DNA of 6,757 nt from contig JAUPLZ010000181.1 of NCBI GenBank assembly GCA_030836705.1, positions 1-6,757 of the forward strand, given 5' to 3'. Positions 1 to 6,105 of this stretch are shown here, one piece after another (position 1 is the first letter of the stretch; every line of letters starts with the position of its first letter). The DNA is from Campylobacterota bacterium. GTDB taxonomy: Bacteria; Campylobacterota; Campylobacteria; Campylobacterales; SZUA-545. The notes under the pieces were generated by a model. That model did not search any database and was not told where the DNA came from. It saw only the letters and a program-made list of their open reading frames with translations. The translations under genes were made by a program, and so were the position numbers.

Positions 1-90
1 ACAAAAGCCGTGCTAAAAGATATTGTTGCCTATGAAGTAGTTGAAGTCGGGACAATAGCAGAAAAAGTATTGGAGAGAGCGTTTGCATAA
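1..90 (+). CDS. lpxC: UDP-3-O-acyl-N-acetylglucosamine deacetylase, C-terminal end (partial)
   Basis: Only the last 29 codons are present, open from base 1 in frame 1 and ending at TAA 88-90. The peptide ends in AEKVLERAFA and contains KAVLKDIVAYEVVEV. This resembles the C-terminus I recall for campylobacterial LpxC (a KEVLKD..AYEIV segment and an EKVFA end), and lpxC is the expected gene at this point of the Campylobacterota order. LpxC is the zinc-dependent deacetylase that commits precursors to lipid A synthesis in the cytoplasm. None of its zinc-binding or catalytic residues lie in the window, so the call rests on the tail similarity and the synteny. The stop overlaps the start of the next gene by 8 nt, suggesting one transcript. 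Confidence 0.8.
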   Translation, partial: TKAVLKDIVAYEVVEVGTIAEKVLERAFA

Positions 91-544
91 AAAAAACATA
101 GATGTCGTTGTTCTCTCAATCGGTTCTCCTTTAAAAGTAGGGATATATTCGGATAGCTTATTAATTCAAGAGATAGTAAAAGAGGGTAAAAGCAGCGATG
201 TTTTGCCTTTGGTTTTTAGAGATATTATTCATAATTATAAAATAAGCAGGGTTTTTTACGCAAAAGGACCGGGGAGTTTTATGTCGATAAAAATCGCATA
301 TGTGTTTTTAAAAAGCTTTTGTATTTTAAAAAAAATCAAGCTTTTTGCTTCGGATGCTTTTATTTTTAATAATAATACCCCTATAAAGTCGGTAGGGAAA
401 AGTTTTTTTATAAAAAATCCAAATGGTATTTCAATAGAAAAAATTGAAAACTACACAATGAGTGAATTTGTGCTTCCTAAAAAACTAGATTTAAGTAAAT
501 TTAGCGAAGATTCAAGACCTATGTATATTGCGCCGGCAGTATAA
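83..544 (+). CDS. Short, divergent TsaB-like protein (tRNA t6A modification partner family)
   Basis: This 153-residue protein has the TsaB-type signature KGPGSF at residues 61-66, followed by MSIKIAYVFLKSF, which aligns with the family's GPGSFTG(V/L)RIG..AKGLA segment. The preceding SSDVLPLVFRDII resembles the family's helix, and RPMYIAPAV at the end resembles the usual P-x-Y-L/V-R tail. In known bacteria TsaB is the non-catalytic ASKHA-fold partner that dimerises with TsaD in making threonylcarbamoyladenosine on ANN-decoding tRNAs. This copy is well below the roughly 230 residues of E. coli TsaB, and the usual N-terminal acidic IDT(S/A) motif reads LSIGSP. The chosen start is TTG 83, with GGAG at 72-75 seven bases upstream. 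No ATG lies before residue 68, which is inside the motif region. It sits between lpxC and thrB, where Campylobacterota carry such a short gene. Family membership is likely; retained function is inferred. Confidence 0.72.
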   Translation: MHKKNIDVVVLSIGSPLKVGIYSDSLLIQEIVKEGKSSDVLPLVFRDIIHNYKISRVFYAKGPGSFMSIKIAYVFLKSFCILKKIKLFASDAFIFNNNTPIKSVGKSFFIKNPNGISIEKIENYTMSEFVLPKKLDLSKFSEDSRPMYIAPAV

Positions 545-554
545 AATTAAACCC

Positions 555-560
555 AAGGAG
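555..560 (+). promoter_or_regulatory. Ribosome binding site for thrB
   Basis: AAGGAG lies five bases before TTG 566. It decides in favour of this TTG, because no in-frame ATG stands near the conserved N-terminal strand and residues 2-6 (IISVP) are the expected start of a GHMP kinase. Confidence 0.8.
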
Positions 561-565
561 ATTGA

Positions 566-1450
566 TTGATAATTTCTGTTCCAGCCACAAGTGCAAATCT
601 AGGACCTGGTTTTGATGCGCTTGGAGTAGCTTTAAACCTAAGAAATAGAGTTGAAATAAAGTACTCAAAATTTTATAGCTTATCCGTAAAAGGCGAAGGA
701 GCTTCATTTTTAAAGAAAAAAGAAGGAAATATATTTTTAAGAATTTTTGATGAACTTTACCAATCTCTTACAAATAGAACCGATACATTTAGGTTTGCTT
801 TTTTTAATAATATACCGATTTCAAGAGGACTAGGCAGTTCATCAGCGATAATAGTATCAGCCGTAGCTGCCGCATATGAAGCCGCAAAAGTTAATATTTC
901 AAGAGAAGATATTGTAAATGTTGCACTAAGATATGAAAATCATCCGGATAATATATCACCTGCCGCACACGGTGGTTTTGTCTCTTCTATTTTGCATGAT
1001 TCAAAGGTTATTAGCCTAAAGCACGATATGCCAAAATTTATGAAAGCGGTCGTTGCAATACCAGATAAGCCGATATCAACAAAAGCTAGCAGAAGTGTTT
1101 TGCCCGCTAGCGTACCGTTAGAAACCGCAGTTTACAATATAAGCCACTCCTCTTTGCTTGCGGCTTCTATTGTAAAAGGAGATTTTGAGATGCTCAAATT
1201 TGCTTCAAAAGATAAAATTCACCAAGAAATTCGTATGAATAATCTTCCTGAATTGTTTAATTTGCAAAAAATAGCACTCGAAAGCGGAGCGCTTATGAGC
1301 ACGCTTTCTGGAAGCGGTTCCTCATTTTTTAATATGACCTACAGATGCGATGCTAGATATTTAAGAAAAACGCTAATGAATAAGTTTCCTCAATATAGAA
1401 TCGAGATACTAGATTTTGACAACAAGGGATTGATTATAGAACACCACTGA
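566..1450 (+). CDS. thrB: Homoserine kinase (GHMP kinase family)
   Basis: ThrB phosphorylates L-homoserine with ATP to O-phospho-L-homoserine, the substrate of threonine synthase, in the cytoplasm. The 294-residue length is normal for the family. All GHMP landmarks are visible: motif 1 PATSANLGPGFD at residues 6-17; the glycine/serine-rich nucleotide-binding motif 2 PISRGLGSSSA at 84-94; the homoserine-kinase segment YENHPDNISPAAHGG at about 123-137; a KIHQEIR segment at 217-223 that matches the usual D-R-x-H-Q region; and motif 3 LSGSGSSFF at 247-255. The start is TTG 566, preceded by a good Shine-Dalgarno. The gene follows the tsaB-like gene after 21 bp and probably shares its transcript with lpxC. 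Its stop codon TGA lies inside a hairpin (1440-1463) just before the ylxR promoter candidate. Confidence 0.96.
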   Translation: MIISVPATSANLGPGFDALGVALNLRNRVEIKYSKFYSLSVKGEGASFLKKKEGNIFLRIFDELYQSLTNRTDTFRFAFFNNIPISRGLGSSSAIIVSAVAAAYEAAKVNISREDIVNVALRYENHPDNISPAAHGGFVSSILHDSKVISLKHDMPKFMKAVVAIPDKPISTKASRSVLPASVPLETAVYNISHSSLLAASIVKGDFEMLKFASKDKIHQEIRMNNLPELFNLQKIALESGALMSTLSGSGSSFFNMTYRCDARYLRKTLMNKFPQYRIEILDFDNKGLIIEHH

Positions 1451-1463
1451 TTAAGTGGGTGTT
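1440..1463 (+). repeat. Inverted repeat / hairpin across the thrB stop
   Basis: AACACCACT (1440-1448) pairs with AGTGGGTGTT (1454-1463), giving nine base pairs around one bulged G, with loop GATTA. It covers the thrB stop codon and ends four bases before a TATAAT box. No U-run follows, so a classical intrinsic terminator is unlikely. It could weaken read-through from thrB, stabilise the 3' end of the upstream mRNA, or, as DNA, serve as an operator overlapping the -35 region. The pairing is seen; the role is inferred. Confidence 0.5.
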
Positions 1464-1466
1464 GGA

Positions 1467-1472
1467 TATAAT
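1467..1472 (+). promoter_or_regulatory. Candidate sigma70-type -10 box for ylxR-infB-rbfA-rimP-ribD
   Basis: A perfect TATAAT sits eight bases before the ylxR ATG in the 30-bp gap after thrB. No TTGACA-like -35 is seen, which is common in Campylobacterota, where the -10 dominates. Initiation about seven bases downstream would put the first transcribed base at about 1478-1481, at or just before the ylxR start codon. It would give the translation-factor block a promoter of its own, apart from lpxC-thrB. A chance match in AT-rich sequence is possible, but its intergenic placement supports it. Confidence 0.5.
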
Positions 1473-1480
1473 CTTAGCAT

Positions 1481-1729
1481 ATGGCTGTACCTGTGAGAAT
1501 GTGTATAAACTGCAGAGAGAGATTTGCGCAAAGCGACTTAATTAGGCTACAATACGACAAAAGCAATGGTGCTATTATTCTTTTTAGTGGCGTTTCTCGA
1601 AGTTTTTATGTCTGCAAAAAATGTATACAAGACGATAAACTGTGTAAAAGTATTTCTAAAGTTTGTCGTTTATCAAAAGAAGAATCACGGCAACTGCTCA
1701 TAGTTTTAAAGGAGAAATTCGTTATATGA
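1481..1729 (+). CDS. ylxR: YlxR-family (DUF448) RNA-binding protein
   Basis: This 82-residue protein has the DUF448/YlxR layout: PVRMCINCRERF near the N-terminus (C8, C11), a basic-hydrophobic DLIRLQ strand, then SRSFYVCKKC (C45, C48), which takes the place of the family's GRGAYVC. Two CxxC pairs suggest a zinc site, although only some members have both. YlxR proteins bind RNA; in Bacillus subtilis the homologue (RnpM) has been reported to bind and modulate RNase P. The gene lies immediately before infB, the usual position for the family. ATG 1481 is chosen because the P-x-R-x-C segment normally lies within the first ten residues or so. There is no Shine-Dalgarno in front of it, so initiation may be leaderless or coupled to thrB. 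Its stop overlaps the infB start as ATGA. Confidence 0.85.
   Translation: MAVPVRMCINCRERFAQSDLIRLQYDKSNGAIILFSGVSRSFYVCKKCIQDDKLCKSISKVCRLSKEESRQLLIVLKEKFVI
1708..1714 (+). promoter_or_regulatory. Ribosome binding site for infB, inside ylxR
   Basis: AAAGGAG lies 11 bases before ATG 1726. It settles the infB start: the frame stays open up to an ATG at 1663, but the 21 extra residues are basic out-of-frame ylxR sequence and do not match IF2, whereas MNKVKISEVAQE begins the IF2 N-terminal domain. Confidence 0.75.
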
Positions 1730-4299
1730 ATAAAGTCAAAATCAGTGAGGTAGCTCAAGAAACGGCAAAAAACCCAAAAGAGGTTTTAAGCGCATGTGAG
1801 ATACTAAATATTTCAGCAAAAGCTGCTTCAAGCTCCATCTCTTTGGCCGATGCTGAAAAGCTTATGAGTTTTTTAATTAGCGGAGCGGTTCCCGCCAAAA
1901 AAGAAGCTCCAGTAGTAAAAAAAGAGATTAAGCTCGAAAAAAAAGATACTACGCAAGAAAAAGCAACCCTAAAAAAGACACCGCAGGTACAAAATCAAGA
2001 TACAGAAGAAGAATCAAAAGATGTTGATTTGGCAGAAAAAAAAGATTCAGAGCCGATGGATCTTGCAAAAAAAGGCACTGGACTTAGAATCGTAAAGAAA
2101 AAAAGAACAATTACTCCAGAAACCATTCGCTCAAAAATTGCGGCTATTGAAGATAAAGAAGAGGATTTTCCGGTTAAAATCTATGGCAAAAAAAGAGTTG
2201 CATCCGATGTTGCGGACATAGAAGATAAAAAGAAAAAAAATAAGAAGCACCATGCGTCGATAATGGAAAAAAAAGAGGTCGCCATAAAAATAGATGTTCT
2301 ATCAAATAGAAATCTAAGCGACTCTTTTTATGATGATTTCGATGATGAGGTTATGCTTCCAGATCTTACTGTTTCATTAATGCCTGAGGAGCCAAGAGAT
2401 TATTTCAAAAAAGATACTGAAGCGCTAAATATTGTAAATAAAAAAGCAAACGCAAAATTCAATACCCAAGTAAGCATTAGTAGAAATACTCGCAAAAAAA
2501 GAAGACCAAAAATAGAAAAAGAAGAAGGCAATGAAACTATAAGTTCTGTCGAAATAACAGAAGGAACAAGGATTTATGAGTTCGCCGAAAAAATAAAAAA
2601 ACCTATAAATGAAGTAATAAAAGCGCTTTTCTCTCTTGGCATGATGGTTACTAAAAATGATTTTATGGACAAAGATACCATAGAGGTGCTTGCTGAAGAG
2701 TTTGGTGTTGAAGTACATATTAAAAATGAATTAGACAGTCTTGATTATGTCGGTGAGTATAATGAAAAAAGCGATGAATATACAGAAGAAAGACCGCCTA
2801 TAGTTACTATTATGGGACATGTCGACCATGGTAAAACTTCACTTTTGGATTATATAAAAAAGACAAAAGTGGCAGCAGGAGAAGCGGGCGGAATCACTCA
2901 GCATGTCGGAGCATATACCGTTAAGAAAAATGGCAAAGAGATAACATTTATAGATACTCCAGGGCATGAGGCTTTTACTGAAATGAGAGCAAGAGGCGCT
3001 AATGTTACGGATATAGTTATTATAGTTGTTGCAGCGGATGATGGGGTGATGCCTCAAACCGTTGAAGCAATAAACCATGCAAAAGCCGCCAAAGCCCCTA
3101 TAATTGTTGCAATAAACAAAATGGACAAACCGGAAGCAAATCCTGATTATGTAAAAGGACAGCTTGCAGAATTAGGGCTTACTCCGATTGACTGGGGCGG
3201 TGAGTATGAGTGCGTTGGTGTTTCTGCAAAAACCGGAGACGGCGTAAATGACCTTCTTGAGACTATTTTGATTCAAGCAGAAATGATGGAGTTAAAAGCC
3301 AACTCAAAAGCCTCTGCAAAAGCGGTTGTAATCGAAGCATCTTTAGAAAAAGGCAGAGGTGCTGTTGCAACTGTAATAATTCAAAACGGTACTTTAAAAA
3401 AAGGCGACAGTGTTATAGCCGGAACGAGTTTTGGTAGGGTAAGAGCTATTTTGGATGATATGGGAAATACCATTAATGAACTTAAACCTTCCGAAGCCGG
3501 ACAAATTATAGGTCTTGACAGTGTTCCGCAATCAGGTGATATCGTAGTTGTTATGGAAGATGAAAAAACTATGCGCGAAACTGCCCTAAGCAGAAGAGAG
3601 CACGCTAGACAAAAGCAGCTATCAAAAAGCACAAAAGCGACAGCAGAGGATTTGCACGACCTTATTGCCGAGGGCATGCTAAATAAACTCCCGATAGTTC
3701 TAAAAGCGGATGTGCAAGGTACGCTTGAGGCGCTTATTGCAAGCCTTTCTAAGATGAGAAATGATGAAGTAAAGGTAAATATTATTCACTCCGCAGTCGG
3801 TGCCATAAGCGAGAGCGATGTTATTTTGGCTGCGGCTAGCGAGCACGCTATAATCCTTGGATTCCATGTAAAACCGTCTGTCGTTGTAAAACAAAAAGCA
3901 AAAGAGCTTGGTGTTGATATAAAAACATACGATGTTATTTATGATCTCTTAGAAGATGTAAAAAAAGTGCTTGGCGGTATGTTGTCTCCTGAAATAAAAG
4001 AAGAGATAACGGGTCATGCTGAAGTAAGAGAGGTATTTAATGTACCAAAACTAGGCACAATTGCCGGTTGTATGGTGACTGATGGTCAAATAGAAAGAAA
4101 TTCTCTTGCAAAAGTTCTAAGAGGCGAAGAGATTGTTTTTGCCGGAAGAGTGATTTCGCTAAAGAGATTTAAAGACGATGTAAAAGAGGTTAAAAAAGGT
4201 TTTGAGTGCGGAATAGGTATAGAAAGCTTCACAGGATTTAACCCTGGCGATGTTATTGAGACATATAAAGAAGTTAAAGTAAAAGCAAAGTTTGAATGA
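1726..4299 (+). CDS. infB: Translation initiation factor IF-2
   Basis: IF2 is the GTPase that brings formyl-Met-tRNA to the 30S P site and promotes 50S joining. The 857-residue protein shows the full architecture: an IF2_N domain at about 1-50; a long lysine/glutamate-rich linker at about 55-275; a second IF2_N domain at about 280-336 (TRIYEFAEKIKKPINEVI); the G domain from about 356 with G1 GHVDHGKT (364-371), a GGITQHVGAY switch I, G3 DTPGH (410-414), G4 NKMD (464-467) and G5 SAK (500-502); beta-barrel domain II; domain III starting LPIVLKADVQG at 655; and the fMet-tRNA-binding C-terminal barrel ending VIETYKEVKVKAKFE. All GTPase residues look intact. The start is ATG 1726, overlapping the ylxR stop by ATGA; the stop overlaps rbfA the same way. 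No convincing Shine-Dalgarno precedes an internal in-frame ATG, so shorter isoforms like those of E. coli are not evident. The linker is encoded with several A7-A8 runs. Confidence 0.98.
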   Translation: MNKVKISEVAQETAKNPKEVLSACEILNISAKAASSSISLADAEKLMSFLISGAVPAKKEAPVVKKEIKLEKKDTTQEKATLKKTPQVQNQDTEEESKDVDLAEKKDSEPMDLAKKGTGLRIVKKKRTITPETIRSKIAAIEDKEEDFPVKIYGKKRVASDVADIEDKKKKNKKHHASIMEKKEVAIKIDVLSNRNLSDSFYDDFDDEVMLPDLTVSLMPEEPRDYFKKDTEALNIVNKKANAKFNTQVSISRNTRKKRRPKIEKEEGNETISSVEITEGTRIYEFAEKIKKPINEVIKALFSLGMMVTKNDFMDKDTIEVLAEEFGVEVHIKNELDSLDYVGEYNEKSDEYTEERPPIVTIMGHVDHGKTSLLDYIKKTKVAAGEAGGITQHVGAYTVKKNGKEITFIDTPGHEAFTEMRARGANVTDIVIIVVAADDGVMPQTVEAINHAKAAKAPIIVAINKMDKPEANPDYVKGQLAELGLTPIDWGGEYECVGVSAKTGDGVNDLLETILIQAEMMELKANSKASAKAVVIEASLEKGRGAVATVIIQNGTLKKGDSVIAGTSFGRVRAILDDMGNTINELKPSEAGQIIGLDSVPQSGDIVVVMEDEKTMRETALSRREHARQKQLSKSTKATAEDLHDLIAEGMLNKLPIVLKADVQGTLEALIASLSKMRNDEVKVNIIHSAVGAISESDVILAAASEHAIILGFHVKPSVVVKQKAKELGVDIKTYDVIYDLLEDVKKVLGGMLSPEIKEEITGHAEVREVFNVPKLGTIAGCMVTDGQIERNSLAKVLRGEEIVFAGRVISLKRFKDDVKEVKKGFECGIGIESFTGFNPGDVIETYKEVKVKAKFE

Positions 4300-4649
4300 A
4301 AGAAGCAGAGATAAAACACCAAAGGGTTGCAGCAAGGCTGAAAGAGCTTGTAGCCGAAGCGGTAGCAACTCTTAATGATGATAGAATTTCCGGACTTGCT
4401 GTTTTGGATGTAAAGATTACAAGAGGGATGTACGATGCCGATGTTTATATAGACGGCACTGATATATCAAAAGAAGATAGACAAAAGTTCCAAGCACTTT
4501 TAAGCAAAGCTAGCGGCTATATTCAAAGATATTGCCTAAGTTGCGAAGATTGGTATAAAGTGCCAAAATTGCATTTTAAATTTGACGATACGATTGGTTC
4601 GTTAAATAAGATAGACGAGCTTTTTGACAAAATATCAAAAAAGAAGTAG
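4296..4649 (+). CDS. rbfA: 30S ribosome-binding factor A
   Basis: RbfA is a small KH-fold protein that binds immature 30S subunits and assists 16S rRNA 5'-end and helix 1 maturation. At 117 residues it is of normal size. The N-terminal helix IKHQRVAARLKELVAEAV is followed by the RISGLAVLDVKITRGMYDADVYI strands. KASGYIQRY (71-79) holds the A-x-G kink that replaces GxxG in this KH type, and VPKLHFKFDDTI (89-100) matches the family's P-x-L-x-F-x-x-D segment. Its ATG overlaps the infB stop (ATGA) and no strong Shine-Dalgarno is visible, so translation is probably coupled to infB. The infB-rbfA pairing is conserved widely in bacteria. Confidence 0.95.
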   Translation: MKEAEIKHQRVAARLKELVAEAVATLNDDRISGLAVLDVKITRGMYDADVYIDGTDISKEDRQKFQALLSKASGYIQRYCLSCEDWYKVPKLHFKFDDTIGSLNKIDELFDKISKKK

Positions 4650-4651
4650 AA

Positions 4652-5083
4652 ATGAGTTCACTTATTGAAGATATAAAAGCGGTATGTGAAAGCGCTGGAG
4701 TTGCGCTTTATGATACCGAGACTGTTTATGAAAATGAAGATAAAATCTTTAGAGTATTAATAACAAGCAAAGAGAGATTGGATGTGGAAACTTGCGCAAA
4801 AGTAAGTAGACTTCTTTCTCCTATGTTCGATGTTAGCCCGCCGGTTGCCGGTGAGTATAGATTGGAAGTGAGTTCGCCCGGTATAGAAAGAAGCCTAAAA
4901 ACACCTGAACATTTTATCTATTCTGTCGGCGAGAAGGTGAAAATAACCACCAAAGAAAATGAAAAATTTATCGGCAAACTAATAAAAGCAAATGAAAAAG
5001 AGTTTGCGTTAAGTTTGGATGGTAAAGAAGTGTCGTTTGAATATCCTGCTATTAAAAAAGCAAGAACCTATTTTGAATGGTAA
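4652..5083 (+). CDS. rimP: Ribosome maturation factor RimP
   Basis: RimP acts early in 30S assembly, helping proteins of the central pseudoknot region to join. The protein has 143 residues, close to the usual 140-170. The N-terminal domain begins SLIEDIKAVCESAGVALYD and carries the diagnostic YRLEVSSPGIERSLKTPEHF at residues 69-88. A small SH3-like C-terminal barrel follows from about 92, with GEKVKITTKENEKFIGKL. It starts two bases after the rbfA stop with only a weak AAGAAG (4641-4646) upstream. In many bacteria rimP heads a rimP-nusA-infB operon; here it lies after rbfA and nusA is absent from the window. Its end overlaps the ribD start by 7 nt. Confidence 0.94.
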   Translation: MSSLIEDIKAVCESAGVALYDTETVYENEDKIFRVLITSKERLDVETCAKVSRLLSPMFDVSPPVAGEYRLEVSSPGIERSLKTPEHFIYSVGEKVKITTKENEKFIGKLIKANEKEFALSLDGKEVSFEYPAIKKARTYFEW

Positions 5084-6096
5084 TTGACGACAGTTTTTAT
5101 ATGCAACTAGCCTTGAATGAGGCTTGGAAATATCAAGGTTTGACATATCCCAATCCTGCGGTTGGGGCTTTGCTTTTGGATAAAAATAACAAAATAATAA
5201 GCATAGAAGCTCATAAAAAAGCAGGGTTTCCGCACGCTGAAGTCGAGGCTTTAAAAAGCGGCTTTTTGAGGCTTTCTGATGATAAATTGCTAAAAGAAGA
5301 GCTGCAAAATCTAACCGATTCTTCAAAAATCCATGAGTTTTTAATAAAAAACAGCAACAATCTTTTTAAAGAGTGCGCTATGTATGTGACGCTAGAGCCT
5401 TGTGCGCATTATGGCAAAACACCGCCGTGTGCTGGTTTAATAAGCTCTCTCGGTTTAAAAAAAGTTATAATTGGCGCACTTGATATAAACAAAGAGGCAT
5501 CCGGCGGAGCGGAAATTTTAAAATCTGCCAATATAGAAATAAAAACCAATATTTTAGAGAAAGAGTGTGAGCTTTTGCTGGAGCCTTTTAAGCTGTGGAG
5601 CGGTAAAAATTTTATTTTTTTTAAACATGCTCAAACGCTAAACGGCACCATAGACGGCGGATATATAAGCAGTGAAGAGATGCTTAAATTTGTCCATGCC
5701 CTAAGAGATAAGATAGATTTGATTGTAGTGGGCGGCAATACGGTAAGGGTCGATAGACCGACGCTTGACGCAAGGAAAGTAAACGGCAAAGCCCCCGATG
5801 TTTTAATCTACTCAAAAAATAGTGATTTTGATAATACAATCCCGCTTTTTAGTGTAGCCAAAAGAAGAGTTTTTATAAAAGATAATCTAAGTCTGCTTGA
5901 AAGTTATAAGTTTATTATGATAGAAGGCGGCAGTGAGATGTTTGATGCCGTAAAAGACAAAATACATTGGCATCTCGCTTTGGTTTCGCCAAATTTAAAA
6001 AACGGTAAAAAATTTGATTCTAAAATTAAAGAAGAGATAATCCATGCAGAAAATGTAGATTCTGAAATAAAAATATGGGCAAAACCCATATTTTAG
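5077..6096 (+). CDS. ribD: Bifunctional riboflavin biosynthesis deaminase/reductase RibD
   Basis: RibD removes the amino group from the pyrimidine made from GTP by GTP cyclohydrolase II and then reduces its ribosyl chain with NADPH, in the cytoplasm. The deaminase domain (about 1-170) has PNPAVGA at 25-31, the zinc ligand and catalytic Glu in HAE (53-55), and the PCAHYGKTPPC motif with cysteines 109 and 118. The reductase domain (about 178-339) has FFKHAQTLNGTIDGG, the LIVVGGNTVRVDRPTLDAR substrate/cofactor segment at 215-233 and MIEGG at 281-285. About 31 residues are inserted between the HAE and PC motifs relative to E. coli RibD, and the total of 339 is somewhat short. ATG 5077 is chosen over ATG 5101 because the conserved D-x-x-(F/Y)M start is included. 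It overlaps rimP by 7 nt, and the last codons form a terminator hairpin. Confidence 0.95.
   Translation: MVIDDSFYMQLALNEAWKYQGLTYPNPAVGALLLDKNNKIISIEAHKKAGFPHAEVEALKSGFLRLSDDKLLKEELQNLTDSSKIHEFLIKNSNNLFKECAMYVTLEPCAHYGKTPPCAGLISSLGLKKVIIGALDINKEASGGAEILKSANIEIKTNILEKECELLLEPFKLWSGKNFIFFKHAQTLNGTIDGGYISSEEMLKFVHALRDKIDLIVVGGNTVRVDRPTLDARKVNGKAPDVLIYSKNSDFDNTIPLFSVAKRRVFIKDNLSLLESYKFIMIEGGSEMFDAVKDKIHWHLALVSPNLKNGKKFDSKIKEEIIHAENVDSEIKIWAKPIF
6070..6094. terminator. Bidirectional intrinsic terminator at the ribD end
   Basis: AAAATATGGG (6070-6079) and CCCATATTTT (6085-6094) form a perfect 10-bp stem around loop CAAAA. On the + strand the right arm ends in TTTT; on the - strand the other arm runs into five T residues. 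Only three G-C pairs hold the stem, usual for an AT-rich genome. It lies within the last ribD codons between two convergent genes whose stops are 9 bp apart, so it probably ends transcription from both sides. Confidence 0.75.
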
Positions 6097-6105
6097 ACTT
6101 TATTA

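Noticed and set aside
1085..1115. Two GCTAGC palindromes in thrB
   Set aside because: Six-base palindromes about 20 bp apart inside coding sequence, with no extended pairing or other copies suggesting a site.
1663..1725. N-terminal extension of infB from an upstream ATG
   Set aside because: The 21 added residues are ylxR read in another frame and do not match IF2. ATG 1726 has a Shine-Dalgarno and starts the conserved IF2 N-terminal domain.
2263..2355. Internal in-frame ATGs of infB (2263 and 2353) as starts of short IF2 isoforms
   Set aside because: There is no Shine-Dalgarno before 2263, and the GAGG before 2353 is only two bases away, too close to be persuasive.
2425..2718. Open frame on the - strand opposite infB
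   Set aside because: It is rich in Phe/Tyr because it mirrors the lysine-rich linker; it has no family features, and the sense strand is clearly coding.
2757..2762. TATAAT inside infB
   Set aside because: It lies in conserved coding sequence of an AT-rich genome, with no start of a new gene downstream; most likely chance.
3381..3677. Open frame on the - strand opposite the infB G-domain end
   Set aside because: It is a low-complexity serine/cysteine-rich shadow of a strongly conserved sense gene, with no ribosome binding site or neighbouring context.
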